Part shown: positions 1 through 5,353 of the stretch, piece by piece | Position numbering within the stretch: the stretch's first letter is position 1 | How the letters are laid out: each line of letters begins with the position of its first letter | Assembly: GCA_035719045.1 (NCBI GenBank) | Contig: DASTGO010000402.1 | Span: 1 to 5,740 of the forward strand | From: DASTGO01 sp035719045 | GTDB taxonomy: Bacteria; Actinomycetota; Actinomycetes; Actinomycetales; Kineosporiaceae | DNA: 5,740 nt | Direction of reading: 5' to 3' | Made by a program: the position numbers and the translations under genes | The notes under the pieces: generated by a model | The model's input: the letters and a program-made list of their open reading frames with translations, nothing else | Database searches by the model: none | What the model was told of the DNA's origin: nothing

Positions 1-95
1 AGATCCTCGATCTCGTCCTCATCCACCGCCGGCCACCCATCACCGGTCAGCACATGGAACATCTCCGCCGCCCACGGCGGAACCTCAAGCCCCAC
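1..95 (-). CDS. N-terminus of a WXG100-like (CpnT N-terminal-like) protein, partial
   Basis: Only the first 31 codons are present; the gene continues past the left edge. The protein begins GLEVPPWAAEMF after the initiator, followed by LTGDGWPAVDEDEIEDL. The pattern of a short 'lev/ip' start, an amphipathic helix, then G-x-W-P and an acidic helix is what I know from the N-terminal WXG100-like domain of actinobacterial proteins related to CpnT. In these proteins the domain precedes a long linker and often a C-terminal toxin, and is linked to type VII secretion. The start is well bounded: an in-frame TGA lies at 123-125 and the GTG at 93-95 is the first start codon after it. The ribosome site is poor, only a GGTGGTGGTGG run directly upstream. 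Seven of the 31 codons end in T, unlike the operon to the right. Any toxin function is inference, because the rest of the protein is not visible. Confidence 0.68.
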   Translation of the reverse strand, partial: MGLEVPPWAAEMFHVLTGDGWPAVDEDEIED

Positions 96-186
96 CCACC
101 ACCACCAGCCAACCCCCGCCCGTCACCCTCCACCCACCACCCAGGCAGGGCAGACCGGCCACCCACCCGACCGGCCATCACCACAA

Positions 187-219
187 GGCCACCGGTGTCT
201 TAGATGAACCGACACGGCC
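187..219. repeat. Imperfect inverted repeat around an A+T-richer core
   Basis: The arms are GTGTC (195-199) and GACAC (211-215), separated by 11 bases. An outer GGCC/GGCC pair lies at 187-190 and 216-219, with four unpaired bases on one side. The core TTAGATGAACC is noticeably richer in A and T than its surroundings. It lies about 95-125 bp upstream of the GTG start at 95, so it could be an operator-like site or a weak hairpin in the leader. It could equally be chance. Confidence 0.3.
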
Positions 220-502
220 ACCATCACGCGAAACCACCACACCCAGACCCGAACGAGGGATAACCACCAAACACCACAACAGGCACTCGAACCCCTGGCC
301 CCACCATCCGGAGCCCCCAGACCCGGACGCAGACCTGGCAGACGAGGCAGACCGAGGCGGACAACAGCCGAAACCACAACGCCCCAGGTCCGGCCTCGAC
401 CAGGCAACCATCAAGCGCGATCACGCCCCAGCCCGACCAGCTGGCACACCGCAAGACCGACCAACTGCAGCCCCGCGCCGCCGCGGACGTACTCCCCTAC
501 CG

Positions 503-534
503 GGCTATCAGGAGTGCCGGCCATCAGGAGCACC
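503..534. repeat. Two adjacent 16-bp imperfect direct repeats
   Basis: Copy one is GGCTATCAGGAGTGCC (503-518) and copy two is GGCCATCAGGAGCACC (519-534). They match at 13 of 16 positions and share the block ATCAGGAG, with no gap between copies. The pair lies in the non-coding spacer, about 150 bp beyond the stop of the last operon gene. Head-to-tail sites like this can be binding sites for a regulator, but no protein can be named from the sequence, and only two copies are present. Confidence 0.45.
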
Positions 535-686
535 TGCCGGGAAACCCTCGACGCTCACGAACTGGCACGTAGGTGGCTCGGGCTGCGCAGTCGATGTAGG
601 AGCCTCCCGACTCGGCTCAGCCAGCCGGCGCCACGTGATTGACCCGCAAGGGGCACTGCAGTTCGGTACGACGGGAAGGGCCCAGC

Positions 687-1802
687 TCAGCGGGCGCCGA
701 CGTGGTCGCGGAACTTCTCGTACTCCTCGCGCGGCGGCGGCTTCAGGCCCAACCGGACGGCCTCCTCGTACTCCCGGCCGGCCCGGGCCAACTGCTGCCA
801 GGTCACGCCGAGAGCGGCCGCCCGCACTCCGGCGGCCTCGTCCGCCGCCGTCCCGGCGCGCCCGGGCAGGCCCAGCCTCTTGTCACCGATCATCTCCTGC
901 ATCGCCATGTTCAGGTTCTCTTCCCAGGGGGCGGTCCGGTTGATGTAGATCCGCATGAACGCCGCGACGAGTTCCCGGTACACCTCGGCCTGGACGACCG
1001 CTGCGGTCGCCGGGCCCGGGATGCCGAACAGTTTCTCGATCGCGGCGTCCAGCGAGGCCGGGTCCGCCCCCCAGAACGGGCCCACGAGGGCCTCGTCGTC
1101 CGCGCTCAACTGCTCCCCCGCCGCGGACCGCTGCAGGATCTGCCCGAACCGCTCGTCGATGCTCTGCTGCGCGGCCACCCCCAGCCGGGTGGTGGTGTCA
1201 CGGGCGCCCTGCACCAGGCTCGCGATCGCCGCTTCGAGGGCCTGCACATCTGTGCCGGGGCCCACGGCCTGGCCCACACTGCTCGTCATCCCGCTGGTGA
1301 TGTAGGCGACGACCTTGTCCGCCAACCACTTGGCCGCCGGGACCGCGATCTTGGCCGTCAGCCCGGCCACGGGAGTGAGCAGGCCCCCCACCAGTTGCTC
1401 GACCAGGTGCTGCGCGGTGACCTCCCCGGCCAGCTTGCGCACCTTCGGCGTGGCGAACGCACGGAACGCCTCGCAGGCGTTGAGCACCTGCACCCCGTAG
1501 TTCGCCGTACTGGCCGACAGCCGGGTGGAGACCATGAGCACGGTCGAGTGCAGTTCCTCGGCGAACCCCGACCGCCTTCCGGTGATCGTCGTGCCTTCCA
1601 GTTCCGTCGTGCCGTCGGCGCCGAGCACCGAGCCCCGCGTCACCAGGGGGTGCCCGCTGGCGAGCCCTCGGCCGACCGCCCGGTTGCCCGCGGCGGCAGC
1701 GACCTCCTGCAGGCCGGAGGCCTGGTCCGGCTGCACGGCGCGGTTGGGGTGCCGGTCTTCGTGCTCGTCGCCGGCCTGTTCGGTCCGATACTCCCGACCC
1801 AC
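687..1802 (-). CDS. Uncharacterised 371-aa protein with an AGNRAV-type N-terminal motif
   Basis: I do not recognise the family of the whole protein. Residues 1-30 are polar and look disordered. Residues 31-48 contain LQEVAAAAGNRAVGRGLA, close to the 'LQR-AGNRAV-rLL' segment I know from actinobacterial proteins with DUF4157 or linked to extracellular contractile injection systems. Residues 80-285 are Ala-rich and probably helical. Residues 133-171 form a hydrophobic or amphipathic stretch (VEQLVGGLLTPVAGL onward) that could touch a membrane, though no clean transmembrane helix is evident. A charged helical region follows, with the segment RTAPWEENLNMAMQEM near residue 289, and the C-terminus is basic and acidic. 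There is no signal peptide. The GTG start at 1800-1802 has GAAGGG seven bases upstream. The gene lies 39 bp after the second dynamin gene, so co-transcription is likely and a role with the dynamins is plausible. An effector role is speculative. Confidence 0.85.
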   Translation of the reverse strand: MGREYRTEQAGDEHEDRHPNRAVQPDQASGLQEVAAAAGNRAVGRGLASGHPLVTRGSVLGADGTTELEGTTITGRRSGFAEELHSTVLMVSTRLSASTANYGVQVLNACEAFRAFATPKVRKLAGEVTAQHLVEQLVGGLLTPVAGLTAKIAVPAAKWLADKVVAYITSGMTSSVGQAVGPGTDVQALEAAIASLVQGARDTTTRLGVAAQQSIDERFGQILQRSAAGEQLSADDEALVGPFWGADPASLDAAIEKLFGIPGPATAAVVQAEVYRELVAAFMRIYINRTAPWEENLNMAMQEMIGDKRLGLPGRAGTAADEAAGVRAAALGVTWQQLARAGREYEEAVRLGLKPPPREEYEKFRDHVGAR

Positions 1803-1809
1803 GTCACGT

Positions 1810-1815
1810 CCCTTC
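1810..1815 (-). promoter_or_regulatory. Ribosome binding site of the fourth operon gene
   Basis: GAAGGG lies seven bases before the GTG at 1800-1802, inside the 39-bp gap after the second dynamin gene. It supports this start. Another GTG five bases upstream is out of frame. Confidence 0.7.
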
Positions 1816-1841
1816 GCCGGGCAGACGATCCGGGGCCGACC

Positions 1842-3392
1842 CTAGGGTTCGCCCGGCCGCTGCGGAACGGCCGCTCGGACAGCCCTTGGGGAAGGATCCG
1901 CGGCCAGCCCGCGATGGAAACCCTGCAGCGAGCGCAGCACCACCTCGCAGGCGCGGCGCAGGCTGGGCGGGGTCAGCGGGTCCGCGGCCAGGCGTTGCCA
2001 GGTCTCGTGCTCGACCAGCAACCGGTCGCGTTGCTGGGCCACCGGCGTATCGGCGGGCAGGCCGAGCCGGTCGGGAAGGTCCCCGCCTGCCGCGCCCAGC
2101 AGGCGTTCCGCCCGGCGGCGCAGGTCGTCGTGGGCGTCGACCAGCCCCAGCCGCAGGTCGTTGAGCAGGCGCAACTCCTGGAAGTCGTGCGCCCCCAGGC
2201 TCAGCCGCTCGGCGACCGCAGCCAGCCGCCGGGCCCCGGGCCGTTCCTGTTCCGTCACCGCCGTGCGGACCAGCCGCAGGGCGGCATCGGCCTTGAGTAC
2301 CTCCCGGCGGCCGGTGATCTGGGCGGCGAGCACCCGGCGCAGCCCGTCCAGACCGGAGACCTCCGACAGTCCCGTGCGCAGCCCCTCCGGATCGCTCACC
2401 CGTCCCCGGCGCAGTGCCTCCAGGGACCAGCGGACCCCGAACAGGCCCAGCCGCACCAGCAGTTCCGCCCGACGGTCCGGTCCGACGGGCACCGACCGGC
2501 GCGGCACGCGGAACCGGTCCGCCGACAGCAGCAGCGCATCGGTGACCGCGGGCGGGGTCCCGGCCAGTGCCCGCAGGTCGGCGAAGTCAGCAGCGGTCAG
2601 CAGCACGGACGCCTCCGCGAGCAGTCCGGCCACCGGCACGACGGTCTGCACGAACGGCCGCAACGCGGGTTCCTGCCCGTACCCCGCCGCCAGCCGGGCC
2701 GCCAACTCCAGGGCGTCCCCCCGACCGCCTCCCAGCTCGTCGGCCCGGGCCAGCACGCCGAGCGCGTTCACCGGGGGGACCCGGCGGGCGGCAGGGTCCC
2801 GGAATGCCTGCAGGAAGTCCAGGTCGGTCACGTGCAGGTGCCGGAGCAGGTAGAGCACGGCGTCGGGGGCACCGGCATCGGCCGTCCCCTCGGTGAGGAA
2901 CCGCTGCGTGCCGGCACCGAGCTCCCCGCTGAGCGAGGCCAGGCCCGGGGTGTCGATGATCGTCAGCCCCTGCAGCCGCTGGTTGGGGACGGTGACGACC
3001 AGGCGGCCGAACTGTTCCGGCGGCGAGCCACCGAGGTCCACCCGGACCCGCCCGTCCTCCCGGCACAGGCTCAGCGGCGGCCCGGGGTCGGCGTCGCCAC
3101 CGGCAGCGGGCGACTGCGGGACGCCGAGCACCGCGTCCTGCGGCCCGTAGCCGTACTCGGTGACGATCCGGGTGCACTCCCCCGCATCGGTCGCCGCCAC
3201 CGCCTCCCCGACCAGGGCGTTCAGCAGCGTGGACTTGCCGGCCTTGACCCGCCCCGCGAGCGCGACCCGCAACGGCCCGTCCACGTCGCGGGCGGCGGTG
3301 GCGAACCGCGCCTGCCACCCGGTCCCGGCGTACACCACGGCCGCGTCCCGCAGCAGGGCCAGCACCCGGTCCCGCAGCCCGACCCCGGTCAC
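1842..3392 (-). CDS. Dynamin-like GTPase, smaller partner (IniC-like), 516 aa
   Basis: This is a bacterial dynamin family GTPase, expected to hydrolyse GTP while remodelling membrane together with the larger GTPase encoded just upstream. G1 (P-loop) is GRVKAGKS at residues 47-54, the likely G2 threonine is in GECTRIVTEYGYG (about 71-83), and G3 is DTPG at 147-150 after the strand LTII. The G4 position reads VLARADELG (213-221), without the usual N/T-K-x-D; from memory, IniC-type proteins carry a similar RADE. Residues 300-516 are helical and charged (HDFQELRLLNDLRLGL, then ACEVVLRSLQGF near the end). I see no transmembrane segment, in contrast to its neighbour. The length is close to mycobacterial IniC (about 490). 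The GTG start at 3390-3392 overlaps the TGA of the upstream gene by 4 bp, so coupled translation is likely. The same frame stays open upstream to 4961, but that part is a shadow of the larger GTPase gene. Confidence 0.9.
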   Translation of the reverse strand: MTGVGLRDRVLALLRDAAVVYAGTGWQARFATAARDVDGPLRVALAGRVKAGKSTLLNALVGEAVAATDAGECTRIVTEYGYGPQDAVLGVPQSPAAGGDADPGPPLSLCREDGRVRVDLGGSPPEQFGRLVVTVPNQRLQGLTIIDTPGLASLSGELGAGTQRFLTEGTADAGAPDAVLYLLRHLHVTDLDFLQAFRDPAARRVPPVNALGVLARADELGGGRGDALELAARLAAGYGQEPALRPFVQTVVPVAGLLAEASVLLTAADFADLRALAGTPPAVTDALLLSADRFRVPRRSVPVGPDRRAELLVRLGLFGVRWSLEALRRGRVSDPEGLRTGLSEVSGLDGLRRVLAAQITGRREVLKADAALRLVRTAVTEQERPGARRLAAVAERLSLGAHDFQELRLLNDLRLGLVDAHDDLRRRAERLLGAAGGDLPDRLGLPADTPVAQQRDRLLVEHETWQRLAADPLTPPSLRRACEVVLRSLQGFHRGLAADPSPRAVRAAVPQRPGEP

Positions 3393-5353
3393 GACGGCAC
3401 CTTCCGGTCCGTCGTCCCGGCGGCCGGCCCCGGGACCACCGCCAGGGCGGCCCGGCCCCGGCCGGCCAGCAGGTCCAGCTCCCGGCTCCGGCGGGTCAGC
3501 TCGGCGAGCCGGTCCCCGAGCCCGTCGGTGTCCGTCTCCAGGGCGCGGGTGGCGGCCGCGACCATCGCCTGGGCGTCGCGGCGGGACCGGTCGGCCAGCT
3601 GCCCGAGCCGCTCCCGCAACTGGATGTAGGCCAGCTCGACCAGTTCCTCGTCCACCCGCGTGGTTGCCGCCTGCACCTCCTGCAGGTACGCCGCCACCGC
3701 CTGCTCGACCTGCTGGCGGGCCAACTGGGTCTGCGCCTCGCGCAGCCCGCGGACGTAACGCAGGCCGAAGAAGGCCCCGAACGCGGCGGTCAGCGGCAGG
3801 CCGACGGCGGTCAGCGAGCCCTGGGCCGCCACCACGACGATGTTGATCACCGCGCCGCTGACGGAGAACCCGCGGGCGGCGGTCATCGCCAGGTCCACCC
3901 AGGACGCCCGGGCCCGCCGCGGCCGGGTGAGCTCCCCGGCGGCCGGGACCGGCCCGGTGAGCAGGTCCAGACCCAGTTCGCCCTGGTCGAGGTCGAACTG
4001 CCGGCCCACCGTGTCCGCCCCGGCCCGGAACTGCTCGAGCACCATCCGGTGGTGGGCGGTGAGCCGCCGGTTCACCTCGCGGTGGAACCACGGCTCGAAG
4101 TCCGTCCACTCCTGATCGGGATCCCCGTCGGCGAACCGGCCGCGGACGTGCTCGCGCAGCTCCCGCAGCCGGTCCACCAGATCCCGGGGGACGGCCCGGC
4201 GCCAGGCCCGGACCTCGTCGGCCAGCACCTCCTGCCAGCGGGCGGAGGCACCGTGCAGCCGTCCCAGCCGTTGTTCGGCGGCCCGCAACCGGGCCAGGGC
4301 ATCCTCCCGGCGGGCCGGGTCGGTGAGGGCGATCGACTCGGCGGAGAGCTGCGCACCCGCCCGGTCGAGAGCCGAGAGCGCAGCCGACACCGCCCGGCGG
4401 CAGCCGTCCGCGCGGCGCCTGCGGCGCAGACCGTCCTGCAGGGCCCGCACCAGCAGGGGGAAGCCGGACTCCGCGGCCAGTGCGGGATCGCCGGTGTCGA
4501 CGGCGAGTTCCCGCAGCACGGTCGAGACCGGGAGCACCGGGACGTCCAGCCCAGCGGCGGCCAGATGGCCACGGTCCAGTTCCACGACCTGCCGCCACTG
4601 CGGGTACAGGTCCGTCTTCGTCACCACTGCCAGCGCCGTCGGGCAGACGGCCAGTGCCTCGGCGAGGAACTCCACCTCGGGGGCGGTCAGTTCGGCCGAG
4701 GCGTCCGTGACGAACAGCAGGGCGTCGGCGAGGGACAGCGCCCGGATCACCGTCGCCGCACCCGCCGCCGCGAAACCCCCACCGACTCCGGGGGTGTCCA
4801 CCAGGACGAGCCCGTCGGCCAGCAACTGCCGGGGCAGCTCGACCTCCACGGCGACCGGCGCCGGCCCCTCCCCCACCGGACCCGACCCCGCCGCACCTGA
4901 TCCCACCGGACCCGGCCCCGCCGCACCCGGCCCCGCCGCACCCGGCCCCAGCAGCGACCACCGCGGCGCCTCGACCACATCCAGCGGACGGCGCGCGGGT
5001 GGTTCCCCGGGATGCGCCGGTGCCCCGACCGCCCAGGCCCGGGGCACCGTCCCGTACCGGACGACGGTCTGCACCGTGGTGGCCCGCAGCGCGCTGACCC
5101 CGCAGACCGGAACCCCGACGATCCCGTTGACCAGGGCGCTCTTACCCCGGCCGAACTCCCCCACGACCAGCACGGTGAAGTCCTCGCGATCCAGGCGTGC
5201 CCGTTGCGCGGTCAGCATGTCGCCGAGGTCACCGAGCCCGGTCCGGTGCAGCGTCTCGGCGACCTGGTCCAGGTACGACCGGGCGCCCTCCCGCGGCACC
5301 CCGTCGCTCCGGCGTGCGGGCACCGGCACCGGCACGGTCACGGGATCAGGCAC
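3389..5353 (-). CDS. Dynamin-like GTPase with C-terminal membrane segment (IniA-like), 654 aa
   Basis: This is a large bacterial dynamin-like protein, a GTP-driven membrane-remodelling enzyme. Counting from the GTG at 5351-5353, G1 is GEFGRGKS (65-72), G2 probably lies in ALRATTVQTVVRYG (88-101), G3 is DTPG (186-189) and G4 is TKTD (245-248). A helical stalk fills about 310-500. A hydrophobic pair of segments (VINIVVVAAQGSLTAVGLPL, then AFGAFFGLRYV) covers about 500-532 and is the likely membrane-inserting part. A long charged, probably coiled helix follows to about 630. The size fits IniA (about 640). A Gly/Ala/Pro repeat insertion lies at 136-165. I chose the GTG at 5353 because GGAGG sits five bases before it and it overlaps the upstream stop by only 8 bp. 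An ATG at 5425 would add 24 residues and an 80-bp overlap, and cannot be excluded. The gene is translationally coupled to the smaller GTPase downstream. Confidence 0.92.
   Translation of the reverse strand: MPDPVTVPVPVPARRSDGVPREGARSYLDQVAETLHRTGLGDLGDMLTAQRARLDREDFTVLVVGEFGRGKSALVNGIVGVPVCGVSALRATTVQTVVRYGTVPRAWAVGAPAHPGEPPARRPLDVVEAPRWSLLGPGAAGPGAAGPGPVGSGAAGSGPVGEGPAPVAVEVELPRQLLADGLVLVDTPGVGGGFAAAGAATVIRALSLADALLFVTDASAELTAPEVEFLAEALAVCPTALAVVTKTDLYPQWRQVVELDRGHLAAAGLDVPVLPVSTVLRELAVDTGDPALAAESGFPLLVRALQDGLRRRRRADGCRRAVSAALSALDRAGAQLSAESIALTDPARREDALARLRAAEQRLGRLHGASARWQEVLADEVRAWRRAVPRDLVDRLRELREHVRGRFADGDPDQEWTDFEPWFHREVNRRLTAHHRMVLEQFRAGADTVGRQFDLDQGELGLDLLTGPVPAAGELTRPRRARASWVDLAMTAARGFSVSGAVINIVVVAAQGSLTAVGLPLTAAFGAFFGLRYVRGLREAQTQLARQQVEQAVAAYLQEVQAATTRVDEELVELAYIQLRERLGQLADRSRRDAQAMVAAATRALETDTDGLGDRLAELTRRSRELDLLAGRGRAALAVVPGPAAGTTDRKVPS
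3400..3405 (-). promoter_or_regulatory. Ribosome binding site of the second dynamin gene
   Basis: GGAAGG lies seven bases before the GTG at 3390-3392, within the last codons of the larger GTPase gene. Together with the GTGA start/stop overlap it fixes the start, which rejects the much longer upstream frame. Confidence 0.75.
4859..4948 (-). repeat. In-frame 15-bp minisatellite (six units) in the GTPase domain
   Basis: Six 15-bp units encode the pentapeptides GPGAA, GPGAA, GPGPV, GSGAA, GSGPV and GEGPA. They lie between the switch I region and the G3 strand of the larger dynamin. The first two units encode the same peptide and the rest diverge. Because a unit is five codons, gain or loss of units keeps the frame, so the peptide is probably a flexible surface loop of variable length. 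Confidence 0.85.
5138..5161 (-). other. P-loop (G1) coding segment of the larger dynamin
   Basis: These eight codons encode GEFGRGKS, matching GxxxxGKS. The preceding residues FTVLVV form the expected beta strand and LVNGIVG follows as the P-loop helix. This anchors the GTPase assignment and the reading frame for the whole gene. Confidence 0.9.

Larger units (their letters stand above)
96..686. other. 591-bp intergenic spacer, no convincing gene
   Basis: This stretch separates the end of the dynamin operon from the start of the WXG100-like gene. Short frames exist on both strands, but their translations are low-complexity (Val/Trp/Gly/Cys-rich or Pro/Arg/Thr-rich) with no domain I recognise. 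From about 90 to 480 the plus strand is rich in C and A; I count 17 T in the 300 bases 121-420. I found no tRNA, no canonical -35/-10 pair that I would defend, and no strong hairpin with a T-run. It should hold the end of the upstream transcript and a promoter for the gene starting at 95, but neither can be placed with confidence. Two small structures inside it are listed separately. Confidence 0.6.

Noticed and set aside
123..454. Three overlapping minus-strand frames of 76-94 codons in the spacer
   Set aside because: The products are Val/Trp/Gly/Cys-rich without a recognisable domain. No ribosome site stands out, and the base skew alone explains the open frames.
600..627. Possible transcription terminator after the fourth gene
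   Set aside because: Two mutually exclusive 5-bp stems can be drawn (GAGCC/GGCTC with a 9-base loop, and CGGCT/AGCCG with a 5-base loop). Neither is strong and neither has a T-run, so no terminator is called.
639..688. TTGACC as a plus-strand -35 element
   Set aside because: The nearest TACGAC lies about 22 bp away, too far for a standard promoter, and there is no plus-strand gene to drive.
580..690. tRNA or attachment site
   Set aside because: There is some stem-like sequence and a CCA, but no GGTTCRA T-loop and no cloverleaf can be drawn.
639..3629. A 996-codon open frame on the plus strand
   Set aside because: It lies antisense to two well-supported genes. Its product is Arg/Gln/Pro/Gly-rich with no domain, which is typical of the reverse frame of very GC-rich genes.
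3393..4961. Upstream extension of the smaller dynamin, making a 1039-aa protein
   Set aside because: The added part is Gly/Arg/Ala/Pro low-complexity and overlaps the larger dynamin in another frame. The GTG at 3392 has a good ribosome site and a GTGA overlap.
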